From an uncultured Lachnospiraceae bacterium (GTDB lineage: Bacteria; Bacillota; Clostridia; Lachnospirales; Lachnospiraceae), in NCBI GenBank assembly GCA_910585295.1, contig CAJUDE010000026.1:1-64000 (forward strand): a stretch of DNA of 64,000 nt. The letters run 5' to 3'. The notes under the pieces are model-generated. The model was not told where the DNA came from, did not search any database, and saw only the letters and a program-made list of their open reading frames with translations. Below, in pieces: positions 34,201 to 42,268 of the stretch (position 1 is its first letter; each line of letters starts with the position of its first letter). Position numbers and translations under genes: made by a program.

Positions 34201-35802
34201 GGTCACCACTTCCTCCCGGATGGAGTCAATGGGCGGGTTGGTCACCTGGGCAAATTTCTGTTTAAAATAATTAAACAATGGCTGATGGTCCCCCGCCAAC
34301 GCCGCCAGGGGCGTGTCAATCCCCATGGCCGCTGTGCCTTCCACGCCGTTTTTCGCCATGGGAAGGATTGCCTCTTTTAAGGATTCATAGGTATAGCCAA
34401 AGGTTTTCTGCATGCGCTGGCGTTCTTTTTTGGCATATTCTGGCACGCGCTGGTTTGGGATTTTCAAATTGGACAGGTTAATTAAATTCTGGTCTAGCCA
34501 TTCCCCATAAGGCTGCCTTCCAGCATATTTTTCTTTCAATTCATCATCGTCTATCACACGCCCCTGCACGGTGTCCACCAGAAGCATTTTCCCTGGGCGG
34601 AGCCGTTCTTTTGCCACAATCTTGGTAGGGTCAATCTCCAAGACCCCCACTTCTGAAGACAGGATTAAGTTGCCGTCATCCGTAATATAGTACCTGGACG
34701 GGCGCAGCCCGTTACGGTCCAAAACCGCCCCCAGGATATCCCCATCGCTGAACACAATGGAGGCCGGGCCGTCCCAGGGTTCCATCATTGTGGCATAATA
34801 CTGGTAAAAATCCTTTTTCTTCTGGCTCATCAACCCGTTATTCGCCCATGGCTCTGGAATGGTAATCATCACCGCAAGGGGCAATTCCATGCCGCTCATC
34901 ACCAAAAATTCCAGCGTATTGTCCAACATGGCAGAGTCTGAGCCTTCCGCGTTGACCACTGGAAGCACTTTCTGAAGCTCCCCTTTCAGATACACAGATT
35001 CCATTGTTTCTTCCCTTGCCAGCATTTTATCGGCATTTCCCCGGATCGTATTGATCTCACCATTATGCACAATGATACGGTTCGGATGGGCGCGTTCCCA
35101 ACTTGGGTTGGTATTTGTGGAAAACCTGGAATGCACTGTGGCGATGGCGGATTCATAGTCTTTATCCTGCAAATCTGCAAAAAACAAACGGAGCTGCTCC
35201 ACTAGGAACATGCCTTTGTATACAATTGTCCGGCTGGATAAGGACGCCACATAAGTGTCGTCGCTGGACTGCTCAAAGACGCGCCTTGCCACATAGAGCT
35301 TGCGGTCAAAGCCCAAGCCCTTTTCCACTCCCTTTGGGCGTTTCACAAACCCCTGCATAATGCAAGGCATACAGTCCACAGCCTTCTGCCCAAGCTGCCC
35401 TGGCGCAATTGGCACTTCCCGCCAGCCTAAAAATTCCATGCCTTCTTTCTTGACAATCACCTCAAACATTTTCTTAGCCTGGTTCCGTTTCAGCTCATCC
35501 TGGGAAAAGAAAAACATGCCGACCCCATAATCCCGTTCCCCTTCCAGGGCAATCCCAGCTTCTTTGGCGGCTTTGCTGAAAAACTTATGGGATATCTGCA
35601 GCAGGATCCCTACGCCATCCCCAGTCTTGCCTTCTGCGTCTTTCCCAGCCCTATGTTTTAGGTTCTCTACAATTTTCAATGCATTTTCCACAGTCTGGTG
35701 GGTCTTTTCCCCTTTGATATTGACTACCGCCCCAATCCCGCAATTGTCATGCTCAAAGCTGGGGTCGTACATGCCCATAGCTATTCTTTTTGTCTCTTGC
35801 AT
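31261..35802 (-). CDS. gltB: Glutamate synthase large subunit
   Basis: 1513 residues, the normal family length, with GGGAGG eight bases before ATG. The short leader ends at the nucleophile Cys21 (H-D-N-C-G-I-G), which becomes the N-terminus after self-cleavage. The class II glutaminase domain covers about 21-420, the central domain about 430-780, the FMN-binding synthase barrel about 820-1210 with the 3Fe-4S ligands in C-V-M-M-R-V-C-N-L-D-T-C, and the C-terminal beta-helix (G-G-x repeats) the rest. It makes two glutamates from glutamine and 2-oxoglutarate. The promoter carries two tandem palindromes. Confidence 0.96.
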   Translation of the reverse strand: MQETKRIAMGMYDPSFEHDNCGIGAVVNIKGEKTHQTVENALKIVENLKHRAGKDAEGKTGDGVGILLQISHKFFSKAAKEAGIALEGERDYGVGMFFFSQDELKRNQAKKMFEVIVKKEGMEFLGWREVPIAPGQLGQKAVDCMPCIMQGFVKRPKGVEKGLGFDRKLYVARRVFEQSSDDTYVASLSSRTIVYKGMFLVEQLRLFFADLQDKDYESAIATVHSRFSTNTNPSWERAHPNRIIVHNGEINTIRGNADKMLAREETMESVYLKGELQKVLPVVNAEGSDSAMLDNTLEFLVMSGMELPLAVMITIPEPWANNGLMSQKKKDFYQYYATMMEPWDGPASIVFSDGDILGAVLDRNGLRPSRYYITDDGNLILSSEVGVLEIDPTKIVAKERLRPGKMLLVDTVQGRVIDDDELKEKYAGRQPYGEWLDQNLINLSNLKIPNQRVPEYAKKERQRMQKTFGYTYESLKEAILPMAKNGVEGTAAMGIDTPLAALAGDHQPLFNYFKQKFAQVTNPPIDSIREEVVTSTTVYIGEDGNLLEEKPINCQVLKVDNPILTNTDLMKIKAMKVEGFKVVEIPIIYYKNTSLEKAIDRLFVEADRAYRDGANILILSDRGVDENHVPIPSLLAVSALQQHLIKTKKRTALAVILESGEPREVHHFATLLGYGACAINPYLAQDTVKQLIDDHMLDKDYYAAVSDYNHAIIHGIVKIAAKMGISTIQSYQGAKIFEAIGISSDVIEKYFTNTVSRIGGITLKDIEKDVDALHSSAYDPLGLETDLTLESRGRHKMRSGADSHLYNPLTIHLLQESTKRGDYQLFKQYSEAANAEEKKANLRGMMDFNYPKKEIPLEEVESVDSIVTRFKTGAMSYGSISQEAHEALAIAMNRLHGKSNSGEGGESPDRLVAGADGKNRCSAIKQVASGRFGVTSRYLVSAKEIQIKMAQGAKPGEGGHLPGQKVYPWIARTRLSTPGVSLISPPPHHDIYSIEDLEQLIYDLKNSNKDARITVKLVSEAGVGTVAAGVAKAGAQVVLVSGYDGGTGAAPSSSIHNAGLPWELGLSETHQTLILNGLRNKVRIETDGKLMTGRDVAIAAMLGAEEFGFATAPLVTLGCVMMRVCNLDTCPAGIATQNPELRKRFAGKPEYVMNFMRFIAQELREYMAKLGIRTVDELVGRSDLLKMREDLTEREKELDLSRILNNPFAGPKSKVIFDPKQVYDFELEKTKDEKVLLKQLKYALEGGQNRSIDLEVSNTDRSFGTIFGSEITKRFDDSLGEDTFLVKCSGAGGQSFGAFIPKGLTLELVGDSNDYFGKGLSGGKLIVYPPTGVKFKQDENIIIGNVALYGATSGKAFINGVAGERFCVRNSGAVAVVEGVGDHGCEYMTGGRVVVLGKTGKNFAAGMSGGIAYVLDEENDLYTKINKEMVFSEEITSKYDVMELKDMIKEHVALTNSQKGKEVLDNFSEYLPKFKKIIPYDYNRMMMAIVQMEEKGLSSEQAQIEAFYANMKN

Positions 35803-35869
35803 CTTCTCATCCTCCCTGCTGTTGGTTCCAGTTACTTTATTATGGTAAAGCGCTGCTTTTTCTTAACTT

Positions 35870-35898
35870 AATATACACCTTTTTTGCAGTCTTGTAAA
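35870..35898 (-). promoter_or_regulatory. gltBD promoter
   Basis: Minus strand TTTACA (35898-35893), 17 bases, TATATT (35875-35870), giving a leader of about 60 bases. Confidence 0.78.
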
Positions 35899-35915
35899 CA
35901 TCTTTTTTCTTACTA

Positions 35916-35965
35916 TTATCTGATAATTCGATTATATTTGCATTTAACTATTTATTATCTGATAA
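35916..35965 (-). promoter_or_regulatory. Two tandem identical palindromes upstream of gltB
   Basis: TTATC-T-GATAA occurs at 35916-35926 and 35955-35965, each extended by an outer A/T pair, 39 bases apart. They lie about 50 and 90 bases upstream of the expected gltB start, where an activator binds. No regulator is adjacent. The rest of 35803-36127 is AT-rich and holds nothing else I can name. Confidence 0.68.
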
Positions 35966-36127
35966 TAATTATGTATTATTTGTTATATATCTTTACTTTA
36001 ACACAATTTTATCTATATATTTCCTGATTTTTCTTTGTGCTTTCTTGCTCAAAATCAAGGTTTTTGCATAGTTTTAATAAATTGTGTGTAAATTATATTA
36101 GAAAATCCAAAGGAATTTCCTATAAAT

Positions 36128-36274
36128 AAAAAAGAATGCGCACAGCGCATTCTCCGCGCGCGAGCGGATTGCATAGCAATAAATTCCCTCTCCGCGAGCT
36201 GCGCATAATTTTTTTATCTTATAGGAAATTTATACACTTTAACACTTCACAGCAACACGGTATTTCCTATAAGA
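36128..36274. repeat. Dispersed intergenic repeat, copy 1
   Basis: 147 bases almost identical to 44011-44155 (two substitutions and a 2-base difference in a T run). It contains GAATGCGC-ACA-GCGCATTC and a perfect 13-bp inverted repeat (TCTTATAGGAAAT at 36217-36229, ATTTCCTATAAGA at 36262-36274) around a conserved 32-base core. A further AATTTCCTATAAA lies just left of it, at about 36115-36127. It encodes no protein and sits right behind the terminator of the Big-repeat gene. Confidence 0.9.
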
Positions 36275-36278
36275 TGAA

Positions 36279-36310
36279 CAAAAAGAGCTTCAGGCAATAA
36301 TGCCTGAAGC
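36279..36310 (-). terminator. Terminator of the Ig-like repeat gene
   Basis: GCTTCAGGCA-ATAA-TGCCTGAAGC perfect stem; the minus strand ends in TTTTTG. It lies about 50 bases past the stop. Confidence 0.88.
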
Positions 36311-36361
36311 CCTTTCCTTATCACTTATGGGCCGCATCCCAAAAACATGGTAATCCTGCCC

Positions 36362-39300
36362 TTAATTATAGGTTATTGCGACGCTTCCCTGGAGGTTCTT
36401 ATCTTTTTCCGCAGTGGCAGTAACCGTTGTAGTCCCTGCCTCGCCTGGAGCTGGAAGGGAAACCGTCACTCTGCCATAGGAATCTGTCGTCCCGGTTTGG
36501 CTTTCTTCTTGCCCATTCAGCCCGGAAATCGTATAGGTGATATTCTTCCCAGAAATTGGGTTCCCATACTGATCCATTAATTTTAGGTAAACCTCCGTAG
36601 ATTTACCAATTGAAAGGCTGGTGCCGTCCCTTGCCAATACCTGCAGCGTCTCCCCGCTTGTGTTCCAATGCATCTGGTAATTTAAGCCTGTATTCTCTGT
36701 GCTGTTGCTTGAACCATTGTCGCCAATGTTTGGAAGGCTCACTTCATTGCCGTCTGCATCATAGAATGTAAACATTACACTGCTTGTGTCTGTCGGCAAT
36801 TTAATTTTCCCAGTCAGGGAAGTGGTTCCAGTCTGTTCTGAATACAAGGTTGCCACACTATTGCTATAGGTGCAGTTCCCTTCTCCTGAATAGGAATACG
36901 TCACTGGAATATTGGAAACGCTGATAAACTCATTTGCCTGCACTGGCCGTTCCACCTTCTCTGGGTCTGCATAACCAAATTTATGGGACCTGGCTACTGG
37001 GAGGAAGCCAACCTTCCATCTCTTGCCTACTTTACTGCTGCTTTCTGTGGTAATGGCGCCTACCCTATTCTCAAAGTTTGTAATCCTCTGGGGGCTGTCG
37101 TCCTTCACCGCTGAATTCGCATAGGTAAGGCCTAGGTCTACCCAGTAAATGTTTGCTTTACGGATCTCTTCTTTTGCATTGCTTCCAATCGTAAGCTTCA
37201 CTTTATAGCCATCGCAAGTCGCTGTAAGGCCTTCCACATATGCCATATTGTACCCTTGCAGCTTCAATACAGCTTCCCCATTTATATCCGTCGTATTGTC
37301 TGTGGATGCAATCACTGTCACAAAATTATTTGTTGTGTCGCCATCCTCATTCAAAAGGGTTTCCCCTTGCTTGGTAATATCGCCATACTTATACTTAAAC
37401 TGAATCACTTTCTTGCCAGATACATTATTCCCATTCATATCGGTCACCTGCGCCGTAATGGTAACAGACTGCCCTTCAATGGCATAATACTCCTGGACTG
37501 TTTCTAGCACAGGCGACTGGGGAACTGGAACCCACTGGACTGCGGTGTATAATTCCCCGCCATTCTGGGAATCCAATTCGTCAGAAGAAAGGCCGTCAAT
37601 ATGGATTACCGCCTTTAATGCCGTCACGCCGGTCTCTGTAGAATCTACCACCGCCATATTCCCATCCGTCGTAAGCGTGCCTACCTTCTGCCTTCCCACG
37701 TCTTCCTGGCCAAGGTAGACAGCTTTCATAGTTTTCCTTACCGGGGCAAGGGAATTTATGTTGGCATAGCCGCTTGACGTTTTCGCATTGACGGAAGGAT
37801 GTACAAAATATTCTGTCACTGTATTATTGGGGTCTTTCGCCTCAATCACTGCATTCCCAGCCTGCGGGAATACAGGGACCTTATAGCGGTAAGTGTAATT
37901 CTCCGCCACCATATCCGCCGGCACATAGGCCGCTAAATTTGTCAGATTTTTCCATTCTGAATATTCCGGGTCTACCATCTGCCACTCCACTGCTTCTTTC
38001 AATGGCACAGACATTGCCTGCTGATTGCTGGCGGTGGTCCATCCACCCTTGATTTCTTTGATGGCATACCCTTCATTGTCCGCCTCTACCTGCCCCTGGG
38101 ATACCAGCGATATCACAAGGTAAGACCTGATGTCCTTCTGAACCCCAAGCTGGACTCCTGCATTGTCGCCATTATTGTCTGCTGTAATTTCCTTATGGTC
38201 AATAGAAGCCCCTGTGTCAGCATTGTACAAATCCAGGTAAATTGCCGTATATTTTGACAAACTGATCTTGTTAAAGCTTACCGTCAAGTTATTCAGGCCT
38301 GCCGGGACTTCCTCCACATTTGTGGTAGTGGTCTCGTTTGTCACATCATTGTAAATAGAGCAGCCGCCGGAAACTCCGCTGTCTTCCCCATCTGGATAAG
38401 TAATCAGCCAGTCCCCGCTATGTTCCGATTCCTTTGTGGCTGGCAGCAGCAAATAGGGCTGCGCCTCCAGATATACCTTATGGTCGTTGCCTGCCGAAGA
38501 AACCTGCTGGCTGGTCACATATTGCTCGTTCTTCGCCCCATTGGTGGAAACCGTCTCATAAATCCCAGAATCTGCTGGGGAAGCATTGGTGGATGGGGCA
38601 ATATTTGCATAATCATTGGAACTGTTATTTAACACCGCTATCTTGTCTAACTGAATCGTAGCAAACTTAGCAGTGACTTCCGCCGTTTCATTGGATGCCG
38701 AATCCTTGGCAGTGACAATAAAGCTCTGCCATTTTCCGCTTACGGCATTCAAATCAGGATATTCCGATTTTACGCCCACATAGAAGTTTGCATAACCGTT
38801 TGCATCGGTTTTCTCATTGCTGCTGCGAACTTCAAAGCACTCTGGTGCATTCCCAAATACTGGCTTTATGGAAAGGTTTACATTTGTATTGCCGACTGGC
38901 TGCCCGTCCCTCACGACCCTGGCCCTCACTGCCATGTCCTTGCCAAACAGCACCGTACCTGGATATTCTTCTCCCATATTATCTTTGTATGGGTTCGTCA
39001 CTTCCAAGGATACGCCGTCTGCAATAGCAGAATTGCTAACCACTTCCACCTCGCACACGCCAAAACGGTCGCTCCCTTTTACTTGAGCCTTAATTTCTGT
39101 CTTGCCTTCTGCCACGCCAGTAACTTTCCCGTTGACGTCAACCGTGGCAATTGCCATATCGTCGCTGCTCCATATAATCACTTTATTGGCGGCTTCTTTT
39201 GGCAGCACGGTTGCTGTCAGGTTTGCCGTTCCAGTTATTGGCAATTTGAGCGTGCCTGGGCTTACTTCCACAGATTCCACTGGAACCTCCACAACCTTCA

Positions 39301-40192
39301 CCGTAGCGCTTGCCTTAACGCCACTGGAGGCTGTCACGGTTATAACCGCTGTCCCTTCGGAAATCCCAAGGATTGCCCCATTTGCATTTACCTGTGCGAC
39401 CCCTGTGTTGCTTGAGGCGTAGGAGAGCGTCTTATTTGTAGCATTTGCCGGGACAATCACTGTCTTAACCGGCTTGGTATGCCCAACATATATGGTATCT
39501 CCCCCCTCAATAGAAGCGCTTAAGCCCTGAACCTTAACCTCAGGGGCAACATTGCCTCCATCATCGCCATCTGCCGCGCCTGAGCCTCTCACTGTCACTT
39601 TGCAGACTGCCTTCTTATTCCCCACACGTGCGGTTATTTTCGCAGTCCCGGCTTTCCTTCCCCTTACAGAGCCAGAGGAAGTCACGCTCGCCACCTGCTT
39701 ATTTGATGTGGTCCAGCTTACATCCCTCTTTGGGGACACCGTTGCCTTTAATTGCAAGGATTTCCCCACTTGAAGCACTGTTGAGCTCTTGTTAAGCTTC
39801 AATGAAACATTCTTCACCTTTACATTCACATAGGTTGATTTTTTCGCCCTGTCCTTTCCCGTTACCGTCACCTTAATCTTTGCCTTGCCTGATTTCTTCG
39901 CCGTAATCACGCCCTTGCCGTTGACGCTGGCAACGCTTTTCTTGTCTGAACGGAATTCAACCTTCTTTTTCGCCTTTGACGGTGAAACGGAAACCTTAAG
40001 GGTTTTTGAATCGCCGCTGTACATCGTCACTGTTTTCTTCGTGACTTTTTTAGAGCCAATTTTCAGCGTTACACTTTTCACCCGTCTCGACGCCGCCTGC
40101 ACCGTTTCTGCCTGGAAAGCTACATTTGTAAACATAACTGCCAACGCCAGCAAAAACGCTGCTATACGTTTCCACGCTTTTCCATTGTCCAT
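36362..40192 (-). CDS. Secreted multi-domain Ig-like (Big2/Big1) repeat protein
   Basis: 1276 residues. A signal peptide covers about 1-35 (basic start, hydrophobic core F-L-L-A-L-A-V-M-F, A-x-A-like end at V-Q-A-A). Four Big2-type domains follow (about 37-120, 122-200, 215-300, 305-390), each with the pattern of K-Y-S/T-rich strand, W/S-S-D/N-x-x-V-A-x-V and G-x-A-x-I. The middle 400-1080 has less regular beta-rich units. The last 90 residues form a Big1-like domain (D-Q-Y-G-N-P-I-S-G, then D-S-Y-G-R-V-T-V). The first two domains are very rich in lysine. No LPXTG, SLH or choline-binding anchor is visible, so it is probably released or held by charge. Such proteins serve adhesion or the cell surface; the ligand is unknown. 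Confidence 0.85.
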   Translation of the reverse strand: MDNGKAWKRIAAFLLALAVMFTNVAFQAETVQAASRRVKSVTLKIGSKKVTKKTVTMYSGDSKTLKVSVSPSKAKKKVEFRSDKKSVASVNGKGVITAKKSGKAKIKVTVTGKDRAKKSTYVNVKVKNVSLKLNKSSTVLQVGKSLQLKATVSPKRDVSWTTSNKQVASVTSSGSVRGRKAGTAKITARVGNKKAVCKVTVRGSGAADGDDGGNVAPEVKVQGLSASIEGGDTIYVGHTKPVKTVIVPANATNKTLSYASSNTGVAQVNANGAILGISEGTAVITVTASSGVKASATVKVVEVPVESVEVSPGTLKLPITGTANLTATVLPKEAANKVIIWSSDDMAIATVDVNGKVTGVAEGKTEIKAQVKGSDRFGVCEVEVVSNSAIADGVSLEVTNPYKDNMGEEYPGTVLFGKDMAVRARVVRDGQPVGNTNVNLSIKPVFGNAPECFEVRSSNEKTDANGYANFYVGVKSEYPDLNAVSGKWQSFIVTAKDSASNETAEVTAKFATIQLDKIAVLNNSSNDYANIAPSTNASPADSGIYETVSTNGAKNEQYVTSQQVSSAGNDHKVYLEAQPYLLLPATKESEHSGDWLITYPDGEDSGVSGGCSIYNDVTNETTTTNVEEVPAGLNNLTVSFNKISLSKYTAIYLDLYNADTGASIDHKEITADNNGDNAGVQLGVQKDIRSYLVISLVSQGQVEADNEGYAIKEIKGGWTTASNQQAMSVPLKEAVEWQMVDPEYSEWKNLTNLAAYVPADMVAENYTYRYKVPVFPQAGNAVIEAKDPNNTVTEYFVHPSVNAKTSSGYANINSLAPVRKTMKAVYLGQEDVGRQKVGTLTTDGNMAVVDSTETGVTALKAVIHIDGLSSDELDSQNGGELYTAVQWVPVPQSPVLETVQEYYAIEGQSVTITAQVTDMNGNNVSGKKVIQFKYKYGDITKQGETLLNEDGDTTNNFVTVIASTDNTTDINGEAVLKLQGYNMAYVEGLTATCDGYKVKLTIGSNAKEEIRKANIYWVDLGLTYANSAVKDDSPQRITNFENRVGAITTESSSKVGKRWKVGFLPVARSHKFGYADPEKVERPVQANEFISVSNIPVTYSYSGEGNCTYSNSVATLYSEQTGTTSLTGKIKLPTDTSSVMFTFYDADGNEVSLPNIGDNGSSNSTENTGLNYQMHWNTSGETLQVLARDGTSLSIGKSTEVYLKLMDQYGNPISGKNITYTISGLNGQEESQTGTTDSYGRVTVSLPAPGEAGTTTVTATAEKDKNLQGSVAITYN

Positions 40193-40273
40193 CTTTTCCC
40201 CTTCCTCCTTATTATTTTATTTTCCAATTTGCCAGGGAACCTACAGCATGCCCTATGGTAATTGGATACCATA

Positions 40274-40302
40274 ATTTTATAATATAGATTTTAGGCTGTC
40301 AA
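40274..40302 (-). promoter_or_regulatory. Promoter of the Ig-like repeat gene
   Basis: Minus strand TTGACA (40302-40297), 17 bases, TAAAAT (40279-40274). The start codon at 40192 is preceded by AAGGAGGAAGGGG. The rest of 40303-40411 shows no clear feature. Confidence 0.78.
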
Positions 40303-40411
40303 CAAAAGGTATGGAAGAATATGGAAATTCAAACGCCCCTCTGGAAACTCTCTGCTTCCCTAAAGAGTCGCCAGGCGAGTAAAAAAGAAATGGATAGAAA
40401 GTTTTAGAAAG

Positions 40412-40446
40412 AAAAAACCCTTGGTAAATTCTAAATTTACCAAGGG
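40412..40446 (-). terminator. Terminator of the tRNA-Leu gene
   Basis: Perfect 13-bp stem CCCTTGGTAAATT with AATTTACCAAGGG and 3-base loop; the minus strand continues TTTTTTC. Confidence 0.92.
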
Positions 40447-40451
40447 CTAAA

Positions 40452-40536
40452 TGCGGAAGATGGGACTTGAACCCACACGTCTATACAGACACAAGATCCT
40501 TAGTCTTGCCTGTCTGCCAATTCCAGCACTTCCGCA
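40452..40536 (-). tRNA. tRNA-Leu (anticodon AAG)
   Basis: 85 bases with a 7-bp acceptor stem (TGCGGAA with TTCCGCA), a D-loop with GGAATTGG, an anticodon stem CAAGA/TCTTG around the loop CTAAGGA (anticodon AAG, reading CUU), a long variable arm typical of tRNA-Leu, and the T-loop GGTTCAAGTCC. CCA is not encoded. It stands alone with its own terminator. Confidence 0.93.
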
Positions 40537-40597
40537 TTTCTGACGACTTATAGATAATACCAAACTTTGCCGGAAATGTCAATGGGGTTTAAAAATT

Positions 40598-42259
40598 TTA
40601 TAAATATTTTTTTTCAAATTCTTCCGCCCTCATAGGCTTGCCAAAATAAAACCCTTGTATCATCTGTATCTGCATTTTCTTTAAAATCTCATATTGGAGC
40701 ATATGCTCCACCCCTTCCACACATACATTCATGCCAATGGCGGCGGCAAGCTCACAGACAATCTTCACAAAAACATTCGCAAATTCATCCTTCCCTAAAT
40801 GCTCAATAAAGCAACGGTCTATTTTAATCACGTCAATCGGCATTTCCCGGATATGGTTCAACGAACTGTACCCCGTCCCAAAGTCATCCAGCGCAACCCG
40901 CACGCCAAGCCCCTTAATCTGCCCTAAAATCTGCTTCATCCTCGCCATATCATTGATTGCAAGCCCTTCTGTCACTTCCAGGGTAAGGTTTTGGGGCGCA
41001 ATCTTTGTATCTTCCAATACCTCCCTAACCCGGTCTGCCATATCATTCTGCAGCAACTGCACAACAGAAAGGTTCACATTCACTTTATACTCTGGGTGTC
41101 CAGAATCGTTCCAAAACTTGCACTTCTGGCATGCCTGGCGCAATACATAGTCTCCAATTGGGTTAATCAGCCCCAAATATTCTGCAAGGGGGATAAATTC
41201 CGCCGGGGAAATAAACCCAAGCTTCTCACTGTTCCAACGGATTAATGCTTCCGCCCCCATGCATGGGTTGTCTGGTTTCGACACATCCACAATCGGTTGG
41301 TAATACACTTCAAACTCATCACAGGCATTCAATGTGGCGTCCCGCATATTTTTTTCCAAATCCAGCCGTTTAAAGGAATGGCCTTCCCTTGCTGCGTGGT
41401 AGAACTCATAGCGGTTCTTCCCCGCCTTCTTCGCCTCTAGCAGCGCAAGGTCTGCTTTTCTTATTAATTCTTGCACCGTATCCCCATCCGAAGGGAAACG
41501 TGCAATCCCCATGCTCATGGTGCAGTAATACTCCGCCCCTTTTAAGAACCATGGCTTCTCAAACATATCGCGTATATCATTTAAAATGCTATTTAACATG
41601 CAGAACCTGGTACTTGTCACAATAATGATAAATTCATCCCCGCCCATCCGGTAGCAAGAACTTTCAATCCCAGGGACCATCCGAAGGTTATTAGAAATTA
41701 ATTTTAGCAGCACATCCCCATACTGATGCCCAAGCCCATCATTGATATGCTTAAAATCATCCAAATCCATATATAAAAGAGCGCCTTCCCCACCCTTTCC
41801 TTTTGTGAGGCGAATCTGTTTTTCTAAATCTTTTTCACAGCGCATCCTGTTATATAGCCCTGTTAGGAAATCATTGTTTGCCTGCCGTTCAATCCGTTGT
41901 TGGTACCGCTTTGTCTCAGTAATATCATATACGGTATACAATTCCACTAACCTTTGGTCCATCCACCTGATTTGGGTCCGATGGACGTCAAACCATTTCC
42001 TGTCCTCTTCTATGTACAGCTCTTTGCCGCTGCCTTCCTCCCCGTCAACCAACCCCTGGGACAAAAGCCTCCTTACCCTCTCCCCATCAATCCTTCCATT
42101 AAAAAAAACACGGAATTTCCCATTGGCAAACAATACTTTATTTTCTTTGGAGCATACGCAAATCCCACAGCCTATATTCTCCAGGATTTCAACGCCGGAA
42201 ATATAAAAGTTCATATCCATTCCATCTAATTTTCCCTGTTGTTTCCCTTCTTTTCCCAT
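40598..42259 (-). CDS. GGDEF-EAL cyclic di-GMP protein with N-terminal PAS-like domain
   Basis: 553 residues. About 15-125 resembles a PAS sensor (G-I-C-V-C-S-K-E-N-K-V-L-F-A-N, then Y-D-I-T-E). The diguanylate cyclase domain (about 130-285) has an intact M-G-G-D-E-F but no RxxD inhibitory site at the usual place. The phosphodiesterase domain (about 300-550) has E-A-L-I-R-W, E-V-T-E, D-D-F-G-T-G-Y-S-S and V-I-K-I-D, so it looks active. No membrane segment is seen. Both activities may be present, with the PAS domain choosing. The start is ambiguous (42259, or ATG 42220). It follows the methyltransferase gene by nine bases. Confidence 0.9.
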   Translation of the reverse strand: MGKEGKQQGKLDGMDMNFYISGVEILENIGCGICVCSKENKVLFANGKFRVFFNGRIDGERVRRLLSQGLVDGEEGSGKELYIEEDRKWFDVHRTQIRWMDQRLVELYTVYDITETKRYQQRIERQANNDFLTGLYNRMRCEKDLEKQIRLTKGKGGEGALLYMDLDDFKHINDGLGHQYGDVLLKLISNNLRMVPGIESSCYRMGGDEFIIIVTSTRFCMLNSILNDIRDMFEKPWFLKGAEYYCTMSMGIARFPSDGDTVQELIRKADLALLEAKKAGKNRYEFYHAAREGHSFKRLDLEKNMRDATLNACDEFEVYYQPIVDVSKPDNPCMGAEALIRWNSEKLGFISPAEFIPLAEYLGLINPIGDYVLRQACQKCKFWNDSGHPEYKVNVNLSVVQLLQNDMADRVREVLEDTKIAPQNLTLEVTEGLAINDMARMKQILGQIKGLGVRVALDDFGTGYSSLNHIREMPIDVIKIDRCFIEHLGKDEFANVFVKIVCELAAAIGMNVCVEGVEHMLQYEILKKMQIQMIQGFYFGKPMRAEEFEKKYL

Positions 42260-42268
42260 ATCCTAATG

